A stretch of 64,000 nt of DNA from Setaria digitata (lineage: Eukaryota; Nematoda; Chromadorea; Rhabditida; Setariidae), in the NCBI GenBank assembly GCA_003640385.1, contig RCAB01000075.1, positions 1-64,000 on the forward strand, given 5' to 3'. Under the pieces are notes generated by a model that worked only from the letters and a program-made list of their open reading frames with translations, was not told the DNA's origin and searched no databases. Position 1 is the stretch's first letter. Every line of letters starts with the position of its first letter. Below, piece after piece: positions 11,797 through 25,606 of the stretch. The translations under genes and the position numbers were made by a program.

Positions 11797-13933
11797 TCAG
11801 AAATACACTCTTTTTGCATCAGCTACCGATGACTCCACTGGACAGTACGGGCACTTCAAACGAATATGACTGAAAGCATTAGATGGAGCCAAGTTGGTGG
11901 GTGCAACGAAACGCCCTGTCTGTGCTAATTTATGAAGTGCTTCTCGAGAAATCACATGACCACATGTGAGACGCATTGGAGGGTTTTGCTCTGTACATTG
12001 TGCCTATAAACAGAAACATGCAAATCAGGTTAACTGGACAAAATCCCTGAAATTTCCAAGTTACCAGGAAATTTTACTTTCGAAGAATAGTTCTCTTTTT
12101 TTTCACAAAAGATAATTTGTCAAGTGCTACTTTTTCCTTACTACAGAAAAAGAAAACCTTGAGGATCGGACAAGCAAATACAGAATGCGTTGCATTCGGT
12201 ACATCCACTTCAATCGGGAGTTCATCACCTTGAAATAGCGATTCCAGTGATCGATTCACCATTAGTTGACGAAGACTAATGAGTGATGGCACCATTTTGA
12301 TGCCCAGCTCAAGACTGAAGGAAATATAAAAACACTGCCTCCATATCATAAGTTAAGGACATATATGGATTTTTCGAATTTTTGCTTCTATACAAATCTC
12401 TTGCATTTCAAAAACAAATGGATAAATTCACTCATCCAAGGGAAAAAACCAAACTCTTCTGGTTTGTTTCCCTTACTGATGCTGTAACAGAAAATACGAA
12501 TAAGTTCTAAAATGTGTCAAAACAAAAACCAAGTAATGATTTACTGGACCTACTCTACTACATGTACGTGGTCTTAGTCATCCGGCAAGATTATGATGTG
12601 AATAGAACTTACAAAAAGAGCAAGAAACAAGTCATCCAAAATCAATTGTGGAAAAGTTTTCGAAGTTTTTAAATGACTTGTTTCTAAAATTTTTATATGA
12701 ACACGTTAAAAGCGAAGTGAGGAATTTGAACGCTATTGAAATGCATGAAAGTGAAGAAATCTACATACATTTGACTGAGGTAATTTTCCGACCGAGACAT
12801 GACTCTAGCAAGTCGTAATTCGAGTTGCTGCCAAACAATGGGATTAAAGAGATCAGGATAACGTGTCTTACGATCTTTAGCAACAATCGCCCACAGCAGC
12901 TGCATCATCTCTTCAGGATTTTTCGAAAGTTGTCGACTGTATTGCAGAGCCTCCATAGTCTGTCCTGAAAAGTTTCTCCACGTTTATAACTCATCACCCA
13001 CATCTCAAATCCTCCAATTCATCCTACCATCTTCCAGAAGTTTGACGAAATGCTGCTTCTGAAGATCATAAATCAACTGTTCATCTCGCGAAGCATTCTG
13101 CTTGAGCCATTGAAGTGCAGGAGTAATATCTCTTTTCTGGAACGCTTCCATTAGGTGCCGAATGTCATCAACATTAAATTCCAAACCTTCTGATGCTGGT
13201 AACTGCGCTTCCTGAAACACTCCGAACTTTACGTTCACCATTCTTCCTTGGCTATCTAATCCCAACATTAGCTAACAACTGTTGAAGCAACATTACTTTT
13301 GTCAAAATATCAGCAACATCGAATTTCCCGGTACTCGTCAAATGATTAGTAATAAGAGCGTTCACTCTGCTGTGCAATCTTGGATCTGTATCAATATTCT
13401 TATCAATTTTCGTTAAAGAACTAAGATCGGTTACGAAATATCTGTCGATAGCTCTGCCAATTTTGGACAGCATTTGATGGGTACTTCGGTGTTGATGCGC
13501 CATCTCAAATAAAACTGAACCTTTATTCCAAATAAAAAAAAAAAAGTCATTTTTGACTCTTTGAATTTTCTATATTCTTGAAACGTTAAAAAAATAAAAA
13601 TAAAAAATACAGAAAAGCTACTTTCGTGAAATTATACAGCTTTCCATCACTGAAGAATTGGTTTTTGCGCTGCCCAATTAAAATTAAAAATGAAGGTCTA
13701 GTATTACAACTACATACTTCTTGCAGCATATCACTAAGTTTTTCCATAGCCTGCTCAAGTACCACTTCTGCGGTTACCGACAATTCCGCTTCTGGATCAT
13801 CATCAATTAACAATTCATTATAAACACGTCGCACTAGCTCAACTTGTCGCGCTACAGCTGGTGTCCATTGAGTTTTAAAAGATTCTAGCGTATCCAAAAC
13901 GCGGGTAACACGTCCGGCAACTATATCCACCAT
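11797..13933 (-). CDS. RMND5: RMND5-type E3 ubiquitin ligase subunit (GID/CTLH complex)
   Basis: Homologue of RMND5A/B (yeast Gid2), a RING subunit of the GID/CTLH E3 ligase. Exons on the minus strand: 13933-13718, 13503-13297, 13211-13028, 12964-12769, 12481-12455 (27-nt microexon), 12314-12158 and 12003-11797. All join in phase to 397 residues; human RMND5A has 391. Visible family landmarks: [10 protein letters not shown] near residue 85, a LisH/CTLH-type helical region (KFDVADIL, then ALQWL), MEALQYSR near 205, and the RING region [36 protein letters not shown], ending VYF-stop. The exon at 13211 uses the TTTCAG acceptor ending at 13212; reading through instead would hit a stop. A TTTAG acceptor 16 bases before the ATG suggests trans-splicing. 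Oddity: about 17 extra residues inside the RING, between REALHK and LKCPYC. Confidence 0.93.
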
Positions 13934-13948
13934 TTTGCTCCTTTCCCC

Positions 13949-13955
13949 CTAAACA
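13949..13955 (-). promoter_or_regulatory. Candidate trans-splice acceptor of RMND5
   Basis: On the minus strand the sequence reads ATGTTTAG, then GGGGAAAGGAGCAAA and the ATG at 13933. No upstream in-phase coding exon was found, so this acceptor most likely receives a spliced leader. This is inferred from layout only. Confidence 0.45.
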
Positions 13956-16654
13956 TTTAATGCAATATTTTTAAGTCGTATTATTCCTGCATTCTCATAC
14001 GTCATCATCTGCCAAAGACAAATTACACCAAAAAATAAGAATTTCAACCTCGAAGAGAACATTCAAGGAATATCATATCCTTTCTTGTAAATGACTGCAA
14101 TATTCCTAAAACCATTTCATTTCTAACTGATAAACTGCTTCCTTATGATTGAATTTATCTGAATAAAAACTGTCGATTATGTGGTATTTCATTAAAGAAA
14201 ATTTGGGAAATAGTAGCAAACCGTACTTTTATACCTCGTATGTTTTGTATAATTGGGAAAGGTAGAAGGCAAATAGCTTTCACAATGATCTCAGATTCAA
14301 TGACAGCATTCTGTAGATCACGGTGAAGGCCTACTGCCCTCACCTAGTTCTTTTTTTTTTTTTTCTTTTTTTTTTTTTTTTCAATCCTCTTTCCCTTCGT
14401 TAATCTTATCTTGATATTGTCTGATACCTTTCAGTGATGACAATAAATCAGCAAAAACTGCTTTCTATTAAACTGCTTCAGACTATTCAGGAAATGGAAA
14501 TCGAGTCGAAATCCGAAATATATCAGACGATGTAAATTATTCCTTGGCAAGTGAAATCATCCGATGAATGAAGGCAATTCATCCAGCATACAACAACCAA
14601 CAACAACAGAACAGGAAGAGGACGAAAACTAAAGTTGTTCAATAGATCTGATCGATTGCTAAAATGTTCTTCGCCGTTTGTGTCAATAGCAACTATACGA
14701 AAATAACAATAATACTTCAACCATAGCTAAATTCCCTCATCATCTTACAAAAACCTACTGTCGCACTAATATTATTGTCACATCCTAACAATATTTATGC
14801 AATCTAACATATATTAACATTGTTATTTATCATTATAAAATATAATCATTAATTACCACCATCAACTCCACTACTGCTACTACTACACCAATACAATCGT
14901 CACTACTTTCTAGCTACTACAATCATCTAATGCGATATAATTACTCCCTAGAACTGCAACTTACTGATTACTTGTTGCTGCAGTAATCCCAGTGGAATAA
15001 TAATAGTTATTTAGTGGATGAGACGAAAAATTCCGCACATTCGGCTATCATCTCATCGGGCAACCATACACACAACATGCAAAATGCATTACTGTGTGCC
15101 GTGCTACACTATACTCCCACTACTGCTGCTGTTGCCGTTTGCTGTTTGCTGCCTGATCACTTGCCATCAGCAGTACTGCAATACATACACACATACACAT
15201 ACACAGACAGACACAGACACAGACATACATGAAACAACGTTGATGGAGGAAGAGGGGGACGGAAAGAAGTACGAATGAACAAAATTATTGGAAGAGTTGT
15301 TTGCAAGGCGGCCCTGCTGTCGTCTACTTTACGCTCCTCTCGTCCAACTAACCCCAAATCAACACCTTACTTTCCCCCTCCCTTCACTCCCCTTCTGCAC
15401 CACCTCTTCTTGCCCGCTAACTTTATCTCTTCCATGTCCTACTGTTTGCTAAACAAAACTTCTATTACTAACTTGTAATTGTATTATGATTGTTTCTCTT
15501 CCTATAGGCCGTTAATGTCACTAAGTAAGCTATTACATTTATACTCTTTTCTATTCATGATTTAAATGTTAATAATTAATTACTGGATGTTTTAATTCTT
15601 TTCATTTCCAGTATCGAATTATATTTCATTTCTATTACTGTACTGTACTAGTTCTCTCTTTCTCTTCCTTCTCATTCATTATTTGTATGCAATGATTGCT
15701 CAGCAACATATTAGCTTACTCTTTTTTTTTTTTTTTTTTTTTCCTTGCATTCAACTAATGATGATACAGCTGGAAGCTCTGGAAATTTCCGAAAAATGAA
15801 CAATTTCTATTGGTTGGGAGCTTCAGTGATTACAAGATGCAAGAGAAAGGATGACAAAGGAAGTTAACTACGAGAAAAAAAAAAAAAAAAAAAAAATGCA
15901 ATCAAGTCGGTGAAAGATTCCGATAACCTTGGAGAGGATCAGGCTGTCAAACGGAATGAAATGTATCAACAAAACTTAAAGTTGACTTTTTTTTTTTTCC
16001 TGTCTCTCTTTTTCTCTCATCCTTTCCTCCTGTCTGTCTCGCTTTCCCGTTTTCTTTTTTTCCTGAATCTATAACGATGATAACAATGATAAGCAAAGTA
16101 ATGTTACAGCCGATTCCTTGCTTGTATATTTCATTAAGAAAAGGGTGCCGCCAACTTTTAACCTCTCCATCAATATCATCGACCTTTTTCTTCTTTCTAC
16201 TTGACTCTGATGATATGGTGATAACAAGGGTGATAATCTTTTCCTCTATTTGTACATTTTCATTCCTAACACCAGTATTCTCCAGCTCAAATTCCTTCAA
16301 GTAGCACAGCAACAGCAACAGTCAAATAATCAAATATTAAAATCCTCGAGTTTGGCTACATGGTTAACAAAAGAAAAAAAAAAAAAAACTGGACAGTGAA
16401 AAAGGATGATGACAGCTTTACCATCTCTTTATTATAATTCCACTACTGCGAAGTATAGCTAAAACTTCATTAAACTAGTTTGATAAAAGTGCCGTTAACA
16501 ACATCACAGAGATAAACATAACTACAGAATTCCTTCATCTTTAAGTAAACTAAAGAGATATATTTGCATTGGCTACGAAAAATCAACTTTAATTGTTTAA
16601 TCCAAAAGCAAAAGCTGTGGTTTTCTAGAGAAATCCACTTCATGAAAAACCAAG

Positions 16655-16686
<32 letters not shown>

Positions 16687-19600
16687 TTTTGCGGAATAAA
16701 ATTTAGTAAGTAAATATTGCCCAAATACATGTCAAGATTTCTGCTCACTAATGAAAGCCTGAAAATAGTTATAAGATAAAGTTGTAGAAATATGAAATAT
16801 TCTTCGGTCTTCTGTTATCTGATTAAAATAAAATTTAACAGAGTTCTCACAAAACAAACAGTCACCACAGTTTTTCTCAACAGTGATAAACAGATCATAT
16901 CTTCTATAAAGTTTCCCCACATTACAACACAAACAAATGCAAATTTCATATAATACATACATAAATGTGGTTAACGTCATCAAAAAAAAAAAAAAAAAAA
17001 AAAAAAAAAGGAAAAAAATCGAAACCACTACAAAATGATATCAGTGATTTGGTACTTGTTTGTCTAAAGCTTTAACTGATCCAAACATAATATAACATAT
17101 GCTTAACTGATATAGCAATCTAGTACCGAAGTATCAAGCTAAATGGAAAAAATCTCAACTAGTGAATAAATGCATAGAAACAGACTGAAAAAGAGATGAA
17201 GATATATCTTATTTTCTGATAATAATGGTACTACACATGAAGTGTTAATTTTTTAATAAAAATTTGACGCAAATTATGCAACTTTTATAACACATTCAGT
17301 GTAAATATGTAATATTCCATTAATCTCTTTTATTCAAATTATTACCTAAATTTCGATGCTTTTTTCCCTTTCATTCATCTTTTTCATTATGTACTGTTTT
17401 TAAACAAAAGTTTGCCAAATTCTAAATCAGATTACTTTATGAGATTTGATCCTTCCTTTTTGATGGTAGAACTATTTGCTTTGATTAATTGATGAATTTA
17501 CATCAAACTTCCCAGCAGACAGTCTTCTTCTTTTCCCTTCTCCCATTCTGTTGCTATTTGTTAGACAGACGGGCAAGAAGTATGTACAGTCCAAATACAC
17601 ATCAGACAAACAATTGCGTTACACCCCATTGCAATCAGGTTGCACGAAGACGATGTTAATATTACAAAGCATTCAAATATTCCCAAATGGTGTCATGTTA
17701 TTTTCAGCGGCAATTGAAGACCTCAACATCTAGTGAAATTAATGACTAAATTTCGACAAACTGTTTTAAATCATTGAGAAATGTGAATCCATTGCTGGAT
17801 TAAACGATATGACAGTAACAAAACTTTCTTTTCATCCAAAAATCCGCATATGGCCGTGCTCGACTGTTACTCTCATACCGATATCGAAAAGTGATATGTT
17901 ACACTGGAATAAATGAAATAGTATGGGTGATTTCTAATTCAACAATTACCACACCACGGTAATTATCTATAGAAATTCTAAATGTTTCGCGTTCCTTCCT
18001 TTTTCCACCTCGTTAATTGACCCAAACTTGAAATTAATGTAAAAAGAAAAAGGAAAGCACTGACACGATGCAGTCCAAAAAATTTACAGCACTTTTAAAG
18101 AAGCTTTAAAAAACCATCACCCATTTTGATTTAATCTTTTATAATAAATTATTGCACTCTTGAGAATATGAATACCATCATCAGTTCTTATTCATATAAA
18201 TATTATTAATTCTCACTCAGAAATATGTTGTAACGATGTACGGAATGCCCAAATCACGCACCTTTTTTTTTTTTTTTTGTTTTTTTTCAAACTAACCGAA
18301 GAATCAAACTGATCATCTGCATCGGTTATTTTCCGTCATAATTTAGTTCTACATACTCAATTCAACACTCTTTTTACCATTTGAATCAGATAATTCAAAA
18401 CTTTTTCATAACCTCACATTTCTGCATCTAACACTTTTCTAAGAATCTCGATTTCTACATTTGCTACTTTCTCCAAAAAGAAATCTTATGAAAAGTATTC
18501 TCATTTTAATGAGAAAGACCTGCCCAAGGACAATTCCATTTAACTCATCTTTGCCTAGGAAGAAATATCACTACCAATGACTAACTAAAGAACAAAATCT
18601 ATGAAAGTTTATGAATTAATCACTTAACACAATTCTGCATCAACAGTACATTTCAATCATTCATTCATCATAAGCTTTAGGGTGTCGCAACTTCATTCAT
18701 ATTCTAGGAAACTTCATATACTTCCTAAGGTACTGGAAGATAGTTTTCTTATCTTGTGCAAGAAAACTATATTTTACGACTTTTTGTACTTTTAAATCGA
18801 CAACATCTACAGGGTACAGCGAGAAATGCTGCTTTGATTAACCTTAACGATTGCGCTATGGTGTGATATTCTGAGTTAACAATAGAGTCAAATCAATTAA
18901 CAAATATGATGATTGAAAAACGAATAGTTAAACAAACATTTATACTGAATCAGATACAGTGAAAAGTAATATTTTATGACTCCCAACATATTCCATTAGG
19001 AAATCACAAAATACTTTAAAAGCTACACTTCCCTCTAAAGTCAAACATACTGACACACTATTTTGAGTTTTCCAAATAAGTCAAGAAAATACTAACACAT
19101 GAAAACTGACCATCCAAAGCATTTGAATCAACAGCATCGTTTGCAACGAATAACCAACATTGTGTGACTCACTTTCGGGTCATCACATAACAATCCCGAT
19201 CATGCTCCCGAATGACTACCGCAAAAACACGGTACACCATGAAAAACATGGAGCGATTTTTGTGAAAACACTAGTGAAAAGGTGTGTTCAAGAAAACTAT
19301 TCCGGACTTTTCATTCCTTCAAGAAAAAAAGAGGGACTGAAGAGGAACACTCAGTGAGTGCATACGTGAACATGAGATCCTGTTTATGCGATGCTATTGG
19401 ATTTTACTCGTACTTTAAGATACGTTTAAAAAAACACCCCATTGTTTCATCTGACAGTTTTTGCAAAATTGAAAAATCAAAATAGCTTACACCATTGAAA
19501 TGAGCACTAATCTGAGACTGTTTGACCCCTGACCCCCCACCTCATATATTCGTCGAACTGCATGCAGGCCCGTATCTAATGCGCCTTAAGCACTAGCCGC

Positions 19601-20763
19601 GTTTTGCAAAAAAAGCATCCCACAAATTAGTTACAACTTCGTTAAATCAGCGTCCTCTTTTTCTGGTTAACTGCACCACAAATTTATTGCGAAAAGGAAT
19701 TTCGGTGTGCTGCGGGATGTTAAATCTCTTATTAATTCAGAGATGTTATTTTCTTTTAGTCACTTTTTATCTATTCAATTATTTTAATTACTCAGTTATT
19801 TTCACTTACTGTCGAGCGTAAATAATTTCTGACGAAAAACTGATAGAAATTCGCTATTCATCTTTGTCACCTGCAGCAAAACACTTCACTTGTTGCTAGG
19901 AACATTCCAAGCTTATCTCATGTTTATATATTTAGTTTTTTTTTTTTCCCAGGGAATAGTTCGAAAATCCCTTGTCACACTGTGCGCTTACTGTGAAATA
20001 TATCGTTTTCACAACTTAGTTCAATAATTTTAGTGAGAAATCCGGCAATTTCGTTGCTTGTGATAAACTTTTCTTGAGAATCTCTGAGTCGTACAACAGT
20101 ATTCTTGTGATTTAATAGATTGATTTTCATTTTAGGAATTGGCTTTATTTGAAATTTGCTCTCTATTTTATTGACGAAATCAGTTCTCTCTTCTCGGACA
20201 ACTTTTTCCCGCATGTGTGAGAAAGAACTTTATGTTAGCGGTATAGCAATGGCATACATCGACATATTGGTGCATTTTTCCTGTTAAAGCCACCCAATGA
20301 ATGTTTTCCAAGGATCACATTACTGTAGTACTCAGGAAGCCTTTTGTATTTGATTATGGTTAGTAAGGGAGTTTAAACCTTTTCAAGAAAAGTTTATCAC
20401 AAGTTCGTTTGGAGTTCATCACAATACATCCTGATGTTGTGGACTGTTATAGCGGAGAATAATTGTTTCATTTATTTTCGAACTAGCATATAGCTCAATG
20501 TTTCTGGAAGAGGACAACATATATCATAGATATTAAAGGACCAAACAATATAACTAGGTGCGTAACGAAATGGTAGAAATAATGTTAAATGAAAAGGAAG
20601 TTAATGTAAAAATGCATCTGTAATTGTTGGACAGAAAATAATCGAATTTCGATTATCAAATTATCACGACAGTTTATGGCAAGTGCTGTTGAAAATAAAG
20701 CGTCCATTAACAATATCCGTAATTATTATTGGTAGAATCAGTTGAAACGATGTTTTGTTACAG
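13956..20763. other. Long intergenic region
   Basis: AT-rich sequence with long A or T runs (for example A30 at 16655-16684 and A28 at 16982-17009) and a CA/CAGACA-rich stretch at 15183-15228. Two minus-strand stretches, 14155-14343 and 14523-14720, look exon-like but match nothing I recognise. A 79-codon minus-strand ATG frame at 19975-20214 is hydrophilic and Lys/Glu/Ile-rich but has no recognisable domain. Expression data would be needed to raise any of these above chance. Confidence 0.4.
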
Positions 20764-23283
20764 GTTGTGGAAATTGGAAATTGGATGAATTAAGAAAATG
20801 CTTGAAGAAGATTGGAAAAAGTGAAGGTTTGTTTTGGAAAAGAGCATGGGTTTTTATTGGAACTTTCCAACACCAGATCTCTTCGCAGTATCGTTAGCAC
20901 ACCATCACAGAATTTTAACCTATCTACTACAACTAACTCACCTGAAAGGTTAAATTCCTTTAATTTTTTTTTTTTTTTCAATAAATGCAGTCTTCAGCTT
21001 TTATTCAGTCAGTATCATATCATTTCTTATAATTGAATATGTAATTCGTGTTATTCAAGTCTACCTTTAACTCGGTATCAAGTTGATACTGTTTTATTTT
21101 TTACTTGATTGAATATTTAATCATCAGCTAGTCACTGGGATTGATATCATTTTACTTGATGTTTAGCAGCACTTTTATGTTTTATACCATTAACGGTTTC
21201 GATTATCCTTTACTCTAAATTTCATTTTACTTTTACTTTTAATATAATTTTGAGATGATGAATGCATTTTGATTCGGATGAAGCATGTAATGGGAGGTCA
21301 GTGAAATTCTTTTAAATGATCTTGTGATATCTCGGTCATTATTATGAACTACTGGAGTTCTTTTCGCTTCTTTTATTTCGAAATTTAAAACAAACTTTGT
21401 TTTCTTTTAGTGTTCAATAGAAACAGGGAAAATTGGTTGCAGGAAAACGAATCATTCATCGCAGAGAAATGTTTATTATATCTTTAATGGACTGATGAAA
21501 CATGCCGAATTAAAATCAGCTGGTCTTTTCAAAGTTTTGCCAATATAATAAAAACCTCAGCTAAGAAAAGTAAGTTGTCATATTGAATGATTGATCAAGT
21601 AATCAATCTGCAATGATAATGCAGCTTTGTATTAAATATAAATGGTAATCATTTTCTTCTAAAGAAGCTTTCATGTCCTTAATCATCAAATCATTCCATA
21701 AAATCTATTCTCTGATGAAATCAGTATATAGGCATATAAGGTATTATAAAATCTTTTCAACAATTTAATGCAAATATAGCTAATTTTGGAGTTTGAATTG
21801 CATTTATAAATTTTTGGGAAAGTATTATAAAAAAGTTAAAGTATCTCAAGATACTTATTAGAAATTTCGATTTTTTGTTTTGTCGCGAGCATCCCTCGAC
21901 CAGCATCCTCCACTTTCTAGGCATGGATGAAGTGATGCTAGTTAACAATAACCAGATCAACGTTAGATTTCCGTTATGGCGATCTGTTCACTGGTCATGT
22001 AATCGGCTAAAACGTCCTTAAAAAAATCGTTGGTTATTTCTCATTCATATTAGCAACAGTTTAGTTGTCGGAAAGTCTTTTTTTCGTCATCGAGAAAGGA
22101 GTAGTAGTAGCAAAGCCTGAGGTTTTCAAGATGCTTGTTGATTACACCAAAAATTAGTATTTGTTTTGGAGCAAGAGAACTGATTACTATCCAGGAGGGT
22201 GTAGAATATTTTTAAATAGTTGACAGGAATATTTACCAATAAATATTGCTCCTCAGTTTGCTATTGATTGTTAGTTTGCTCTGCTTTTTACAAATATTTT
22301 ATTTTTTCTTAATACTCAAAAGCAACCTGTCGAAGTAGATATAAGTTTAAGTCTGATCTATCTCTCAGGGTAGTGTTTTTTTAGAGCATGCTATGATGGT
22401 TGGTCAGAATTTTCTGATGAGCTCGACTTATCGGATTTCTGGTGATTTTCTGATGAGTAACAAAATCGAGGGAGACACGCGGTCTCATTTTCTTTTTCTC
22501 TTTTTTTTTTTTTTGACATTTTCGGTCTCATTTTTTCATCTTTCTTCAGATTTCTGCTTTTAAATTTTTGCAGTTGATCCAATTTCAAATCAAGTTGTCT
22601 AGGAAAGACAGACAGTTTCGAAAATGTTTCCGGAACACTGTAAAGCAATGATAAAAAGAAACAGTGGATGGTACTCAGCGGATTTTCACTACAGATTCGG
22701 TTTGTTACTCTTATTGTTCTCTTCTCACTTAATTACCTTTTTTTGTCAAGTATGGTGAGGAATTTGTTCTTAAAGCTGGAAAATTTCTGAGTAGGTTATC
22801 AACTTACAGCTGACGAAAATTTTCTCTGCAGTCAATGAAGAAGCGCAACACATTACATCTGTGCAGCCTAGCGAATGTCTACAAATAGCTGCCCGGATAG
22901 GCATCCAAAATCTAGGACATCGAGTCTTAATAGTGTGCCAGCTGTAATTTGTTTGATAAATTGTCAAAAACTGTATTTAATGGAGAAAAAAAATCTTAAT
23001 TTTTTTTGCATTTTTTCTAAATTCGCGTTTTAACTTATTCGTGCCATTTTACCTCTTCGTTATTTCTGAATTTTTTTCTTTCAATTCTTCTTGGTTGTGA
23101 CCAGTGGTTTTCCTCATAGCATGTTAAGGATCGTTCCTACCAATTAATAACATCTGATTGGACTTAAATATTTATTATGTACATTTGTGTATTAATTTTT
23201 CCACTTTGCAGTTTACCGCTTCGATAAAGAATCCATCAAACATCTAGTCAAATCTAAGGAATCCTTTATAAGAAACAATAAGT
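20764..23283 (+). pseudogene. TFIIS-like gene remnant or very divergent paralogue
   Basis: Exon-like pieces bounded by good splice signals resemble transcription elongation factor TFIIS in domain order. Pieces 20764-20826 and 20889-20948 join in phase and give a helical stretch containing LRKCLKKIGK and ILTYLLQLTHLK, like the TFIIS N-terminal (LW) domain. Pieces 22574-22639 and 22811-22938 also join in phase. They give FRKCFRNTLTKIF and ECLQIAARIGIQNL, like the start of the central Pol II-binding domain. A piece from 23212 gives SIKHLVKSKESFIRNN, in the position of the family's RISNLKD-type segment. However, the linker between halves, an ATG start, the phase from 22938 to 23212 and the zinc ribbon with its RSADEP-type motif were not found. 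It may be decayed, or fast-evolving with exons I missed. Similarity was judged by eye only. Confidence 0.3.
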
Positions 23284-25574
23284 TTGTTGACTTCGTTTAA
23301 TTCCTTATGTCTGCTTTTTTTCCTTTCCTTTTCTTCCAAAGTGTCCAGTAATAAAATTCTATACCTCAAGATATTCTTCAGTGAATTTTCTTTCTGTTTT
23401 TTCCTTTTTTTTTTTTCTTCATAACTTAACTTTAGATAAACATATTTTTATATTGCCTTATCAGTATGAGATGGCATTAAACCTGAATTATATTTGGTTT
23501 CTTGTAAACCCTCTTTTGGCGATCAAGCGAGATCTCACTATCATAGTTAAGAGCTAATTATGAATGGTTTTCGGGTGACTGTCTGTAAATTATTATGATA
23601 ATCACTGAAAAAAAAAAAGTCGAATTTGGTACACTCTTATTTGTTGTTAGGTTTCTTAGTTGTTATTTTATTATTTAAAAATAAAGCATTGGAAGAAAAA
23701 ACATTTCTAATCTGAAGGAAAATTTATTAATAAGGGTTATTGTATAATCATGAATCGATTATAATTTTTCAAAAGTTTAGGTTGACTTTTCTCTTTCCAA
23801 TCAATAATGTTGATTGAATAAAGGTAGATTCGACGGTAAACCATATCTGTGCAATAAAAATTTTAAGAAAAGTGATGATCTTCACTTTTTCTTTTCCTTT
23901 TTCGTCCTTTTTTTTTCTTTTTTTATTTGATGTATAACTTTGTAATTGTGCCCTCATCTTTTCTCCTTTTTTTTTTCCCCCCCCCCTTCCTTTCATCTTC
24001 CCAATTTCCATCCTTTCCGTGTCTCCTTTGATTCGCATCATATGTCGCCATTTTGGTGAAGTTTCCAGTTGTTAGCAGTTTTGATTTCATGTATTGAATG
24101 TATATATCTGTTAGAAATGAGCAGTTATCGTTCCTTCTTCTAGCCTACCATTTTATCGTTCGTTAGTTGTAGTTAAAAATATATATATGCGGCAGGTTTC
24201 TATTATTCTTTTCCTTTTCTTTTTGTTTTTACTAAAGTGATCGACCTTTTGTCTTCTTTTCATGTGTTTCTCTTTCAGTGCATTTACCATCAGTAACAAT
24301 AGCAAAAGGATAGAAATTTGTATTAAGAATAACTACTGTTGTTGCGGTTATATTTCACTGTTTTTAACTATCTTTTTTTGTTATTTGTATAAAAGCATCA
24401 AACTTCTTTGTTTCCACTTTTTGTTTCTATTTTTTCCTTTCTGTGTTGTACACTTTTGTAATTTTTTACTATCTTAACTCTATTTTCAAACTTCCTTCCA
24501 GTTTTGCTATGCATTCATAAGAGTTACTTTTACTTTATTAAAAAAATTTACACGAAATTTTTATCTTAAATGTTTTACTTTGTCATTTTAAAAATTCGTC
24601 ATATTGTTGATGGATTTTTATAGTTTTTCAATCCTTTTTTTTTTGAAAGCATTTTTTTTTTTTTAATATCTTTCTTATATGTTAACGATTTAACAGAAAG
24701 TGCCCATTTTCTTTGTCTTCCATGGCATGATTGGTATTTCTATTGGATTTATTCTAACATTGCTACAAAAAGAGGTTGTGTTCAGGACCGGTTTAAACTC
24801 AATTTTGACAAATCACCCTAATAGCATTTATCGTCGAGCTTCTTCCATCTTACATTGGTTTCTTGTCGAATGTTGAAGCAGATGGTTATCTTCAGTATTG
24901 TTTAATTATTCTAAAAATTTGTTTTATTTGTTTAAATGTTCAAAAACTAAAGCTCGGAAATAGATATTTCCTAATTTTTAGCTTTTAAATGAAATCATTA
25001 GTTAAGGCTTTTTTTAGTTAACAAATTTGTGGCTGTGTGATATTAAAATTAGTAGCGGTTATCCTTCCAAAAATATACGTGCTGGAAAAATGTTGATTTG
25101 AATCTTATGGAAACTGTCCCGAATGTAAAATATTTCAAAGGAAGGGGCGATTATTAGGGTTTCTTCATTATGTAAATTCTAAGTGAGTAAATAAGCAAAT
25201 AGTCATATATGATTGGGAATGAATTATTATCATTTGGTTGTATATTGAAGTGAAGATATTAGATAAGCAGTAGCAGTGAAATGAACAATGCTTTTTTAAA
25301 AGCCTTTTAATTTCGAGAATTTTGATTCAGATTTTGAAGAAAAAGAATGGAGCCGAATATTACAAATCTAAACTAACAAATTGATGATGTTTTGACCTCA
25401 GAAAGGTCGCAAAAGGAGTGGGAAAATTTGTGACCTTAGAATTTTCACTTGTACATTAATGGTGAAATGATTATTAATGGAAGATAAGTTGAGGACAACA
25501 ATTAACTATTACATTTTATATACATCTGTCCCTTCTCAAATTCATTTTTTGTATGAAAATATTTACTTCTTCAG

Positions 25575-25606
<32 letters not shown>

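Noticed and set aside
13212..13296. Apparent frameshift in the RMND5 coding sequence
   Set aside because: An 85-base GT...TTTCAG intron restores both phase and the family-typical alignment, so no frameshift or pseudogene is needed.
19975..20214. 79-codon minus-strand ORF starting with ATG, Lys/Glu/Ile-rich
   Set aside because: Frames of this length are expected by chance in AT-rich DNA of this size. There is no domain, splice context or neighbour support.
22391..22967. Minus-strand frames giving a Lys/Ser-rich 85-residue ORF and a Cys/His-rich exon that looks like an SP-RING (CRHSLGC)
   Set aside because: The order of Cys/His does not fit a PIAS-type SP-RING, the exons do not join in a consistent phase, and the opposite strand reads more naturally as a TFIIS-like segment with good splice sites.
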